From Acidobacteriota bacterium (GTDB lineage: Bacteria > Acidobacteriota > Blastocatellia > Pyrinomonadales > Pyrinomonadaceae), in NCBI GenBank assembly GCA_016700075.1, contig CP065000.1:496001-560000 (forward strand): DNA of 64,000 nucleotides. The letters are read 5' to 3'. The position numbers were made by a program, and so were the translations under genes. Of this stretch, positions 42,695-51,543 are shown piece after piece (the stretch's first letter is position 1; every line of letters starts with the position of its first letter). The notes under the pieces were generated by a model. The model searched no databases, was not told the origin of the DNA, and saw only the letters and a program-made list of their open reading frames with translations.

Positions 42695-45600
42695 TTATTC
42701 TCCTTCTTCAAAAACTCCTTTAGGATCGCGTTCGATCCACGCATAAAGCGTCGGCAGAATCAGCAAAGTCAATAGAGTTGAGGTTATCAGGCCGCCGATA
42801 ACAACCGTCGCAAGTGGTCTTTGAACTTCAGCTCCGGCGCTGGTCGCTATCGCCATCGGAATAAACCCCAAACTTGCGACGAGGGCCGTCATTAAGACGG
42901 GTCTGAGTCTGGTCATCGCCCCTTCTCTGACGGCTTCCAGCACGGTTTTTCCTTCGCGTCGGAGTTGATTGATGTAGGAGACCATAACCACCCCGTTTAG
43001 CACGGCCACCCCGAACAGTGCGATAAAACCGACGCCCGCTGAAATCGAAAACGGCATTTCCCGAATTGCCAAAGCGAACACGCCGCCGACAATCGCAAAC
43101 GGGATTCCCGTATAAATAAGAAGTGCCTGTTTGATCGAGCCGAAAGTTGTAAAGAGCAGAACGAAGATCAGGAAAAGGGCGATGGGGACGACGATCAAAA
43201 GCCGCCCTGCCGCTCTCTGAAGATTCTCGAATGTTCCGCCCCATTTCAGATAATATCCGGCTGGAAACTGGACCTCTTTGTCAATCAAACTTTGTGCTTC
43301 GGCGACAAAACCGGCGATGTCGCGCCCGCGCACATTGAGTTCTACGCTGATCCTGCGGCGCGTGTCTTCGCGGGAGATCTGTGCCGCCCCTTCGACAAGT
43401 TCTATTCCCGCGACTTCGGACAAAGGAACACGCATTCCCGTAGGAGTGGTTAAAAGCAGATTTTTTATCGTGTCTATATCGCGCCCCGAATTCTCGTTTA
43501 GTCTGATGACTAAATCGAACCGCTGTTCGCCCTCGAAAACTTGTCCGGCTTCCTTTCCGGCAACAACAGCTTCGACTAAATCGTTGACATCTTCAACGTT
43601 AAGACCGTAACGAGCGATCGCAGCCCGGTCAGGTTTGATCTGAAGTTGCGGCAATCCGCTTGTCGCTTCGGCTTTGACATCTTCCGCTCCCGAAACCTTT
43701 GACACCACCTGCACGATCTCATCGGCTTTTTCCTTTAAAACATCTAGATCGTCGCCGTAGAGTTTGATCGCCACGTCGGAACGGACACCGGAGATGAGTT
43801 CCGCCACGCGAAGTTCTATCGGTTGGGAAAAACTGATGATTGCCGACGGGACTTTCACTTCCAACTTGTGCGACATTTTTTCTACGAGTTCCGTTTTATC
43901 TTTCGTCGTCGTCCATTCATCGTGAGGTTTCAACGCGACATAAAGATCGGAAAAGTCAACGCTCATCGGATCCGTTGCGACTTCGGCTCGACCCGTTTTC
44001 GAGATGACCGTTTTGACTTCGGGAAACTCCATTAATACTTTTTCTACTTCGGTGACGGTTCTGATCGATTGACTCAGGGACACGCTCGGCAGTTGCTGAA
44101 CCTGAACCGCAAGATCGCCTTCATCGAGACGCGGAATAAATTCAGCCCCCAAAAACGGAAAGATCGCACCTGAGATCAATACCATACCGACGGCGATCGC
44201 TAAGGCTTGCGAGCGGTAACGCGCCATAAAAGCAAACGCCGGAGTATAAATTTGTTTCGCCCAACGGATCAGAAAACTCTCGCTTTCGGAAACTTCGCCT
44301 TTTAAAACAAATGTCAGCATCGCCGGAACGTAGGTCAGGCTGAGGATCAGCGAACCCAAAAGTGCGAAAATTACCGTTAAAGCCATCGGCACGAACATTT
44401 TGCCTTCGATACCCGTCAAGGAAAGGATCGGCAGATATACAATGCCGATAATAGCGACGGCGAAAACGACGGGACGCGCCACCTCCAGGCAAGCATCTAA
44501 TATCGTGCGTTCGGGCGGCTCTGACGAATGTTCGTGTTGCGCCTCAGCTCTTCGGCGAACGGCATTTTCGACCATGACGACCGCTCCGTCCACGATCAAC
44601 CCGAAGTCAAGCGCACCAAGACTCATCAAGTTTCCAGAAACGTTAAAGACGCGCATTAGAATCGCCGCAAACAGCATCGAGAGTGGAATTATCGTTGCGA
44701 CAAGCAACGCTCCTCGCCAGTTTCCAAGCAGCAGAATAAGCACGACGATGACGAAAATCGCGCCTTCGATCAAGTTCTTTTCGACCGTATAAATGGCGCG
44801 GTCGACAAGTTCGGTGCGGTCGTAAAACGGTTCGAGTTCGACTCCGGCGGGCAGAGATTTTTTTACTTCCTCAACGCGCTCCTTGATGCGATTTGCTGCT
44901 GCCCGCGAGTTTTCGCCTTTGAGCATCAGTGCGATCCCGGCGACGATCTCGCCCTTGCCGTCCGCCGTTACCGCTCCCTGCCGAACGGTTGAGCCTTCGA
45001 CGACCTCGGCGACATCGCGGACATAAACCGGAACGCCATCCGTTCCCGTTTTAACGACAATATTCGCAACATCGTCCGCCTTTTCGACCAATCCAAGTCC
45101 GCGAAGAAGATACTGTTCAGCACCTTTTTCGATGTATGCGCCGCCGACATTCGCGTTGTTTGCTGAGACCGCTTCATAAATATCCCGCAATGTCAGACCG
45201 TAAGACTGCAATTTATTCGGGTCCAGCCGAACTTGATACTGCTTTTTGAACCCGCCGAAACTGTTGATTTCCGTAATTCCCGGAACACCTAGAAGCTGTC
45301 GCCGTACGTTCCAATCCTGCACCGTCCGTAATGCCTGCGCGTCGTAGCTTCCATCGGGCGATTTGAGTTCGTATTGATAAATTTCGCCCAAACCCGTCGA
45401 AATTGGTCCCATTTCTGGAGATCCGATCGAGGCAGGAATCTGCTCGCGGGCTTGAGCGAGTCGTTCCAGAACAAGCTGACGGGCAAAATATGTATCAACC
45501 GAATCGGCAAAAACAACGGTTACTGCCGATAACCCAAACTTTGAAACCGAACGGATCTCTTCGACATCCGGAAGCCCCGACATCGCCGTTTCTACAGGAA

Positions 45601-45799
45601 AAGTTACCTGTCGTTCGATATCAAGCGGCGCTAAGCTGGGTGCGGCGGTCAATACCTGCACCTGAACATTTGTCACATCGGGAACGGCATCAATCGGAAG
45701 ATTCAAAAGACTGTATGCACCGCCCGCCGCCATGATGCCGACGAGCAAAAGGACGATCAGCCGATTGGCAACGGAAAAGCGAATTAGTGCGTTAATCAT
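42695..45799 (-). CDS. czcA: heavy-metal RND efflux pump inner-membrane subunit
   Basis: Proton-driven trimeric pump of 1034 residues that exports divalent or monovalent metal ions through a CzcCBA complex. Twelve transmembrane helices flank two large periplasmic loops. The helix-4 proton relay DFGLIVDGAVVMVEN is typical of the HME subfamily (DFGxxxDGAxxxVEN). The C-terminus ends LPTLYAWIERDPKGV. The choice between Co/Zn/Cd (CzcA) and Cu/Ag (CusA) is made on the DFG-D-E pattern. Third gene of the czcC-czcB-czcA-PII operon. Confidence 0.92.
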   Translation of the reverse strand: MINALIRFSVANRLIVLLLVGIMAAGGAYSLLNLPIDAVPDVTNVQVQVLTAAPSLAPLDIERQVTFPVETAMSGLPDVEEIRSVSKFGLSAVTVVFADSVDTYFARQLVLERLAQAREQIPASIGSPEMGPISTGLGEIYQYELKSPDGSYDAQALRTVQDWNVRRQLLGVPGITEINSFGGFKKQYQVRLDPNKLQSYGLTLRDIYEAVSANNANVGGAYIEKGAEQYLLRGLGLVEKADDVANIVVKTGTDGVPVYVRDVAEVVEGSTVRQGAVTADGKGEIVAGIALMLKGENSRAAANRIKERVEEVKKSLPAGVELEPFYDRTELVDRAIYTVEKNLIEGAIFVIVVLILLLGNWRGALLVATIIPLSMLFAAILMRVFNVSGNLMSLGALDFGLIVDGAVVMVENAVRRRAEAQHEHSSEPPERTILDACLEVARPVVFAVAIIGIVYLPILSLTGIEGKMFVPMALTVIFALLGSLILSLTYVPAMLTFVLKGEVSESESFLIRWAKQIYTPAFAFMARYRSQALAIAVGMVLISGAIFPFLGAEFIPRLDEGDLAVQVQQLPSVSLSQSIRTVTEVEKVLMEFPEVKTVISKTGRAEVATDPMSVDFSDLYVALKPHDEWTTTKDKTELVEKMSHKLEVKVPSAIISFSQPIELRVAELISGVRSDVAIKLYGDDLDVLKEKADEIVQVVSKVSGAEDVKAEATSGLPQLQIKPDRAAIARYGLNVEDVNDLVEAVVAGKEAGQVFEGEQRFDLVIRLNENSGRDIDTIKNLLLTTPTGMRVPLSEVAGIELVEGAAQISREDTRRRISVELNVRGRDIAGFVAEAQSLIDKEVQFPAGYYLKWGGTFENLQRAAGRLLIVVPIALFLIFVLLFTTFGSIKQALLIYTGIPFAIVGGVFALAIREMPFSISAGVGFIALFGVAVLNGVVMVSYINQLRREGKTVLEAVREGAMTRLRPVLMTALVASLGFIPMAIATSAGAEVQRPLATVVIGGLITSTLLTLLILPTLYAWIERDPKGVFEEGE

Positions 45800-45829
45800 A
45801 TAAGTTCCTTAGTTAAGTAAATATTCTGT

Positions 45830-47326
45830 TTAGTGGTCGTCTCCCAAGGCACCCTTTTCGAGCTGTGTCTTTAAAGTAAAGCTGCCGCTCGTCACGATCT
45901 TTTCGCCTAGCTTTAACCCATTGATCACCTTTGTATATCCGTTGATGTCTGCCCCGGTTTTGATCTCGCGAACTTCGAACGCTCCGGGCTCATCTTCGCG
46001 AGGGACAAAGACAACAGTTTTGCCGCCAGTGCGTTGCACAGCGTCGGACGACACAACCAATTCCTGGCCTGTCGCGGCGTTCGTGCCGGTATAAAATCCG
46101 ACATCAGCAAACATTCCGGCCCGAAGCTTGCCGTTCGTATTCGGGACCTCGATCCGCACTCTGCCCGTTCGTGTTGACTCATCCAATTGCGGATCGATAT
46201 ATGACACACGGCCATTCACCGTTCCGATCACCGGTGAAGTTATCTCCGCGTTTGCGCCGACGAACAGCTTCGACATGTTCGCTTCGGGAACATTCGCGAT
46301 AACGTAAACCGTCCCGAGATTCGAGATTGAAAAGATAGGCGTCGCCGCTTCTACGCCGGCTCCAGCGTTGAATCTACGCTCCGTTACGATGCCCGACAGA
46401 GGAGCTCTCAATGAAACGAGCGAGGTATTGCTGCGATGATCGTCCGGTCTATTGGATTCGACGGGAACGCCCAAAGCACGCAGCTCATCCTCAATGTGCC
46501 GTAGATCGACACGGGCTGTTTCGACCTCTGCCTTCGCTTCCTGCAGCTCTTTGTTTAGTGCGATGTTTGATTGGAAATCGAATTCCGCTTTCGCCGTCCG
46601 GTAGTTAGTTTCCGCCGTAACAATGTCTTTGCCGGCACCGGCACCGAGTTCGATCAGTCTTTTGGTTCGTCTTAGCGTTGCATCCGCTTCGTCGAGTTTC
46701 GCCTTGGCCTGAAGCACAGCAACGCGGTTTTCGCTTCTTTGAACGCGGACGAGATTTCGCTCGGCCAATTCGTATTTGGTCTTCGCCTCGTGCATCTTGC
46801 CGTGCATTTGAGCGAGCTGCGGACTTGATACAACGGCCAGCACAGCTCCAAGCTGCACATAGTCGCCAACACCGTAATTGACTCGCTCGATGCGTCCGCC
46901 GACCAACAGGGTCGCCATTTCTGTCCTTTCCGGATTTAATTCGACAGCTCCCGTAACCTTTACCATCGCGATTGCGGGTCGTTGGGTTACGGTTTCGGTC
47001 GAGATTCCCGCCGACTCGAGCAACTCAGGATCGAGTTTGACCTCTCTTCCAGTCTCATTTTCCGAGTGTCCCGGTCCATCTTTTTGTTCCCCGGTCGCTT
47101 TGTCTCCATCCGTAGAACTTCGGCTAACGATCCAAGCAATTCCAACAATTGCGATCAACGCAACAATGCCGAGAGTAGCGAGCCAAGGAACGAGTGGATT
47201 CTTCTTTGGAGCCTCGGATTCGATGTCGTTTTCATCTGATCGATCAAAGTTTGTTTCGGGCCGGTCGAGTTCGGCCTCGTCCGTTGCGTGATGTTCGACT
47301 GGTTCGGTGATTTTGTTTTCTGACAT
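45830..47326 (-). CDS. czcB: RND efflux periplasmic adaptor
   Basis: Membrane-fusion protein of 498 residues: cytoplasmic N-terminal extension, one membrane anchor (about residues 45-67, PWLATLGIVALIAIVGIAWIV), a helical hairpin (about 170-280), a lipoyl/barrel-sandwich domain and a beta-barrel (about 320-400). The hairpin docks to the outer-membrane channel and the barrel to CzcA. Region 68-100 is Glu/Asp/Gly-rich. About 30 bases upstream of czcA on the same strand. Confidence 0.9.
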   Translation of the reverse strand: MSENKITEPVEHHATDEAELDRPETNFDRSDENDIESEAPKKNPLVPWLATLGIVALIAIVGIAWIVSRSSTDGDKATGEQKDGPGHSENETGREVKLDPELLESAGISTETVTQRPAIAMVKVTGAVELNPERTEMATLLVGGRIERVNYGVGDYVQLGAVLAVVSSPQLAQMHGKMHEAKTKYELAERNLVRVQRSENRVAVLQAKAKLDEADATLRRTKRLIELGAGAGKDIVTAETNYRTAKAEFDFQSNIALNKELQEAKAEVETARVDLRHIEDELRALGVPVESNRPDDHRSNTSLVSLRAPLSGIVTERRFNAGAGVEAATPIFSISNLGTVYVIANVPEANMSKLFVGANAEITSPVIGTVNGRVSYIDPQLDESTRTGRVRIEVPNTNGKLRAGMFADVGFYTGTNAATGQELVVSSDAVQRTGGKTVVFVPREDEPGAFEVREIKTGADINGYTKVINGLKLGEKIVTSGSFTLKTQLEKGALGDDH

Positions 47327-47337
47327 ATTCTTTTCCT

Positions 47338-48723
47338 TTAATTAACAAATGTTAGTCCGAGCGCGATAAATAGGTCCGCTTGGGCCCGGTAGCGTTCCAC
47401 TAGTGTTTCGGTCAGATCCTGGTTTGCTTCAAGTAACTTCTTTTGCTCAGCAATAAGGTCAGTTATTCTTAATTCGCCGATCTGATAGACCTTTCTGATC
47501 GTCTCAATATTTTCTCGTGAACGAGGAAGAACTGCGGTCTCAAGCCTCGCCAACGCCCGCTTGGCCGACTCTATTCGTTGAAACGCGGTTGTCACCTCAT
47601 TCCGAATGATCGCCTCTGCAAACGCTCGCTTTTCCTGAGCCTGACGAATCGCAATTGAAGCCTCGGCTTTTGCACCCTGTTTTTTGTCAAAGATCGGCAA
47701 ACCGATTGCAACGCCAAACGTCAAACTGCCATCATTCTGGAAGTAGGCTCCACGAGGGTCGTCGAAACCCGCCCGGCTCCGCGAATAGCGAGTATAGGCA
47801 GTAAAATCGGGTTTACCCTGTGAGCGAACCAGGCGAAGTCCCGCACTGGCAAGCTGTTCCTCAAGCTCGGCAACGCGCAACTCCGGCCTTGACCTGAGAG
47901 CGACGGAAATACCCGTTTCACTGGTCGTTGGCAATTGGGGAATCTGAGCAGCTGAAATTTCCTCGCGCAGTTTGAACGGCTGCTCATAAGGAACCCCGGC
48001 AAAGAACTTGAGTCTGGTGACAGCGGTTTGGATCCTACCCTCTGCAAGCTCCCGCTTGGCTCGAAGGCGTTCGACCTCGGTTTGCAGAAGATTTAACTCA
48101 AGTGGTGCCGTTTCGCCTTCCGTAACGCGAATTTGAACAAAGGCGACTGTTCGGGTATCGAGTTCCAGAAGATCATCAAGGACCTGGAGTTCCTTGAGCG
48201 CAGAGAGGGCATCCGCATATGTGGTAAACACCTGCCCGGTAACTTCGCGTTGTCTGGCAAAAAGTTCTGCTTCTCGCAACACGATCTCCGCCCGCGCAAG
48301 ATCGATCCTCTTTTGGCGTTGCCCATAAAGATCGAGCGGCAAAGAAAAGCCGACGCTCAATCCGCGGTCGCCCGGCGAACCCACGAGGCTTCCCGTGGAC
48401 TGTTCGACCTCAAGGGTCGGATTCGATCGAAGTCCGGCCTGTGTCAGCCTCGCCCGTGCTTTGTCAACCTCGAGCCGCGCGATCTTGAGATCCCCATTAT
48501 TCTCAATTGCTAGACGAACAATCTCGTCGAGAGAAATGCCGTCCGATTGGTTGTAATAGCGATTTGAAAATGGCGGAACGATCCTTTTAACACCGGCATC
48601 AGATACCGGTTGCAATTTCGCGGCAACCGAACCGTCTTCAATTATATTTGTAGTGGCATTTTCCTGTGAAAACGCAACGCCGGCCATCGAAACGATGGCG
48701 ACCAAAGTAATTATTTTGAACAT
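47338..48723 (-). CDS. czcC: TolC-family outer-membrane channel of the Czc pump
   Basis: Outer-membrane factor of about 461 residues from ATG 48723 with a signal peptide (about 1-20, ending AFSQ) and the duplicated helical OEP domains (about 65-250 and 265-455). It completes the tripartite CzcCBA export system. The in-frame upstream stretch to 48783 is unlikely to be translated because a sigma-54-like element lies there. Eleven bases separate it from czcB. A truncated paralog lies upstream (49135-49590). Confidence 0.88.
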   Translation of the reverse strand: MFKIITLVAIVSMAGVAFSQENATTNIIEDGSVAAKLQPVSDAGVKRIVPPFSNRYYNQSDGISLDEIVRLAIENNGDLKIARLEVDKARARLTQAGLRSNPTLEVEQSTGSLVGSPGDRGLSVGFSLPLDLYGQRQKRIDLARAEIVLREAELFARQREVTGQVFTTYADALSALKELQVLDDLLELDTRTVAFVQIRVTEGETAPLELNLLQTEVERLRAKRELAEGRIQTAVTRLKFFAGVPYEQPFKLREEISAAQIPQLPTTSETGISVALRSRPELRVAELEEQLASAGLRLVRSQGKPDFTAYTRYSRSRAGFDDPRGAYFQNDGSLTFGVAIGLPIFDKKQGAKAEASIAIRQAQEKRAFAEAIIRNEVTTAFQRIESAKRALARLETAVLPRSRENIETIRKVYQIGELRITDLIAEQKKLLEANQDLTETLVERYRAQADLFIALGLTFVN

Positions 48724-48748
48724 CAATAAACCTATCTCAAAAACGATC

Positions 48749-48764
48749 AGCAAGAGTGGCACCG
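48749..48764 (-). promoter_or_regulatory. candidate sigma-54 promoter of czcCBA
   Basis: The minus strand reads CGGTGC-N5-TTGCT, keeping the obligatory GG and GC elements exactly ten bases apart but deviating from the -24 consensus at three bases. It sits 26 bases before the czcC start codon. Support comes from the sigma-54-activating response regulator encoded in the same island. A weak site; could be chance. Confidence 0.4.
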
Positions 48765-48814
48765 TGCAACGATCGCACGGCAAGCTAAAAAGGGCGCGTT
48801 AATGCTGTTTTGAG

Positions 48815-49147
48815 TTAGGCTTTTGGCGGCTGCCAAATAGAATAAGTCCGGTTGGACTGATAGGGGTTCGTGTAAAGGGAAAAGTCACCGCGAACTAGTG
48901 CATTTTCAGCGGTAAAATCCACCGGCAAAGAATACGCAATTGAGGGAGCAGGGGTTGTACCGCAACACGAACAAACACAGAATGGGGGGCATTCATCGTT
49001 ATTGTTGGAATCTTGCGATGACTGGTCTATGTGGGCGACTTTCTGAATAGCATGTCCCTGATTGTCGCGCGGCAACAGGCTATCACTGCACGGCTGCACC
49101 GACAGTACGAGTAAATAAGCGCCAAAAATATAGGTCAGAATTCGCAC
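48815..49147 (-). CDS. small secreted Cys-rich protein, DUF6660-like
   Basis: About 110 residues with a signal peptide (about 1-20), a polar Asn/Asp/Ser linker, and a cysteine cluster DECPPFCVCSCCG (about residues 51-63). The C-terminus is YSIWQPPKA. Proteins with this cluster are found near metal-efflux operons in Bacteroidetes and relatives and may bind metal in the periplasm. It precedes czcC. The decayed gene at 49690-50107 has the same layout. Confidence 0.7.
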   Translation of the reverse strand: MRILTYIFGAYLLVLSVQPCSDSLLPRDNQGHAIQKVAHIDQSSQDSNNNDECPPFCVCSCCGTTPAPSIAYSLPVDFTAENALVRGDFSLYTNPYQSNRTYSIWQPPKA

Positions 49148-49590
49148 GAGAGTATGTTCTCATTTTCGATCATATTTGTCCAATAGGACCGGTTGCAGAT
49201 CATCAACCGGAAGACAAATCTCGAAAACTGTCTCGGCATCTTTTCGATACGCCGATTCCGCTGGCCGTAAAGTTCCAACGGAATTGAAACACTCGCGCTG
49301 CATTCGCCAATGCCAGACGAACCAACGAGTCGACCGGAACCTTGCTCGACCCCCAGCGTCGGAATCGGACGTAGGCCCGCTTGTATCAGACGAGCCTTTG
49401 CCTTATTGACTTCGAGTTGTGAGATCTTTGTCTCGCTATTTGATTCAAACGAGCGCTTAACTATCTCGGATAGAGAGAGTCCGTCAGTTTGGCTATAAAA
49501 GTCGGTAGGACTTGGCCCCACCCGGCCAGTTTGGGCTGATGTACTCGACACGACGACGAGAGCAGCCACAAAGACCAGGACTTTGGACAT
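49135..49590 (-). pseudogene. 5' remnant of a second czcC-like (TolC family) gene
   Basis: From ATG 49590 there is a signal peptide (ending SSTSAQ) and about 100 residues collinear with CzcC: YSQTDGLSLSEIVKRSFESN, KARLIQAGLRPIPTLGVEQG and PLELYGQRNRRI all align. After RRIE the reading continues into unrelated sequence and stops. The remaining 340 residues of an outer-membrane factor are missing. Broken copy of the neighbouring czcC, most likely left by duplication and deletion. Confidence 0.82.
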
Positions 49591-49689
49591 ATACTTCGTA
49601 GGTTCTAAACTTGTAGAGGAAAAACGAACAGAGCAACGCACAGTTCGCGAATAAGTCGCAAAACAAGGCGCGGTCACTTTAAGGAAAGC

Positions 49690-50107
49690 TTAGAGAAACT
49701 GGGGAGGGCGAAGATTATGGTCGAGGTCAGAGTTCTTATGACCGGAAGAGCGAAAAGTAGCGAGTCGAGAGCCGGAATACTGTGCTATTTCACTTTCTGT
49801 CAAAAAATATGAACTGACGACCGTCAGGTGCCAGCAAAAACATTCGTGCTGGTGATCGTATTAATGTTCGTCATCAGACTGACGGTCGCGGTGGTCGGCG
49901 GTAACAAAATAAGTGTCGTTGTCAGCAGCGGAGACATCATCTGCCTTTTTCGGCAACATGGTGAGCCGGTGGAATGCCCAGAGCCTCATTTCCACAATAC
50001 GCCCGCAAAACACTTACATCAGCTATCGCGTAGATCACAAACAAAAAAGCAACAAGACTTACTATCCTGCCCCTTATTTTGAACTGAGACTTAACCCGAT
50101 CGGACAT
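49690..50107 (-). pseudogene. frameshifted small secreted His/Cys-rich protein
   Basis: From ATG 50107 (MSDRVKSQFKIRGRI) a signal-anchor and 56 codons end at TGA 49937. If one base is removed from the run of five A just before, the frame continues (ADDVSAADNDTYF) to TAA at 49861, and beyond that stop it stays open with HQHECFCWH and ends HNLRPPQFL at 49690. Two lesions, one frameshift and one nonsense, thus break a protein of about 138 residues. Its layout (signal, polar linker, Cys cluster, C-terminal RPPQ) parallels the intact 48815 gene. Confidence 0.65.
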
Positions 50108-50247
50108 AAGTAATCCTTATAGTTATAGTTTCAGCAGCATAAAGTCAAAACTGAGCCGAAGATCATGCAGGAAAAATATTTGCCGCCGGGGGGACCAACC
50201 GAAATCAGGGGATCCTGTGACCGCCAGCCCATAGCCGCGATGATCGT

Positions 50248-51210
50248 CTAATTTCTGCTTACGACGGTTCTCTTCGCCGACAATATTACCCAGTCGGCGA
50301 GGCGTTCATCGGGCAAAAGGGCCCGTTTGCTCATGGTATAGGTTAGTCCGTCGAGCCGCCTTTTGATGCCCTCTTCAATGCCGCCGTAGGAAAGCAAAAG
50401 AGGCACAATCAACACCGTGCGTTTCTCATCGGTGGCTCGGCTCACCATGGAGCGGAGCTCTTCGGCGACACGCGAGCGGACAGGTTCGGGGGCGTCGTCG
50501 CGGACGGTCAAATACTCGATTCGTTTGAAGTCGCTCTTGCGACGCATATTCTCGGCAATGACGCTCATATCCGCCAGCCATCGGGCATTCTCCTCATCTG
50601 AGACCGGACCGTGAGCAACTAGGATAACGACTTCTTTTTTCGGCTCGCTGCTAATCTCGCGGGCACGCTCCATCAGTATGTCGGCGACGTAAGGGTGGGA
50701 GCCTAGCGCCGAAACCATTTCGATCGGAACCGAACTTTTTACCGGCGTCAATGGGTCGAATGACGTATCCATCGATTGGTGCGAGTCATGACCGCCGCCA
50801 CCGCCGTGATCCATTTTGGCAAAAATTGCCAGATCAGCCGGTGCGACCGGTCGCAGTCCGAGCAGGAACTCGGTCGAGGTGATAACGGTACTGTGCGATG
50901 AAATAAAAAGCGGGACGGCGACGATCTTTTGAGCGCCTCGCGAAACTAGTTTGTCAACCGCTTGCTGAATGCTTCGCTTGCTTGCCATTCCGAATGCCAC
51001 CTCGACCGGCATGGTACGATTTGCGGCGGCAGCAACGTTAATTACCTCATTATTCCAGTCATCTTTTCCGCCATGTGCCAGCAACAGAATGCCGGTTTTC
51101 TTTCCCGTAACGCTTTTGTCTCTCGCCGCATCCCCAATCTGTGCGGTTCCAACAATCACGCTAAATGCTGCGATCAACAAACTTGCCGTTATTCTCGATA
51201 TTCTTTTCAT
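50248..51210 (-). CDS. exported CbiX/SirB-type chelatase-like protein with His-rich loop
   Basis: About 320 residues from ATG 51210. It has a signal peptide (about 1-25) and two CbiX-like lobes: GILLLAHGGKDDW (near 40-52) and VVILVAHGPVSDEEN (near 195-209), each with the HG motif of class II cobalt/iron chelatases. Between them is an insert with MDHGGGGGHDSHQSMD. Cytoplasmic CbiX inserts cobalt into sirohydrochlorin; a secreted version next to a TonB receptor suggests periplasmic metal capture, which is inference. It lies about 55 bases after the small Cys-containing gene. Confidence 0.78.
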   Translation of the reverse strand: MKRISRITASLLIAAFSVIVGTAQIGDAARDKSVTGKKTGILLLAHGGKDDWNNEVINVAAAANRTMPVEVAFGMASKRSIQQAVDKLVSRGAQKIVAVPLFISSHSTVITSTEFLLGLRPVAPADLAIFAKMDHGGGGGHDSHQSMDTSFDPLTPVKSSVPIEMVSALGSHPYVADILMERAREISSEPKKEVVILVAHGPVSDEENARWLADMSVIAENMRRKSDFKRIEYLTVRDDAPEPVRSRVAEELRSMVSRATDEKRTVLIVPLLLSYGGIEEGIKRRLDGLTYTMSKRALLPDERLADWVILSAKRTVVSRN

Positions 51211-51266
51211 AATTTCAAAGCCTTGCGTGAAGATAAAAGGACCTAGTAGGTCCGCGAACAATACTC

Positions 51267-51524
51267 TTAATCGATCAGCTCGCTGGTCAAAATCTCATCC
51301 CGCTCACCTGCTTGCGGAAGCACCCACTGCGACATTTCCCATCCGGCTGAGTAGTATACGTCGACCACCGCGTTGGTGAACGCAGCAAATTCGCGGCTGT
51401 CAAAGCTGAGCGCGACTTCTCCAGTCCTGAGACGAACCCGCCTGCACACCGCGCAGTACCAGAGGCTTAGTTGCTTGTTCTCGCAGGTATGTTCCGCAAA
51501 CCCGTCGTCAGAGATTCCTATCAT
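51267..51524 (-). CDS. small hypothetical protein with paired cysteines
   Basis: About 85 residues with HTCENKQLSLWYCAVCRRVRLRTG near the start, so one Cys plus a CxxC that could bind metal, followed by an alpha/beta segment without further motif. No signal peptide. It lies between the TonB receptor gene (19 bases upstream) and the CbiX-like gene on the same strand. Family not recognised. Confidence 0.6.
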   Translation of the reverse strand: MIGISDDGFAEHTCENKQLSLWYCAVCRRVRLRTGEVALSFDSREFAAFTNAVVDVYYSAGWEMSQWVLPQAGERDEILTSELID

Positions 51525-51543
51525 AATGCATTACTCCGCTACC

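Noticed and set aside
49828..50082. Plus-strand frame with a hydrophobic start (84 codons)
   Set aside because: The minus strand carries a better supported, though broken, secreted His/Cys-rich protein over the same bases.
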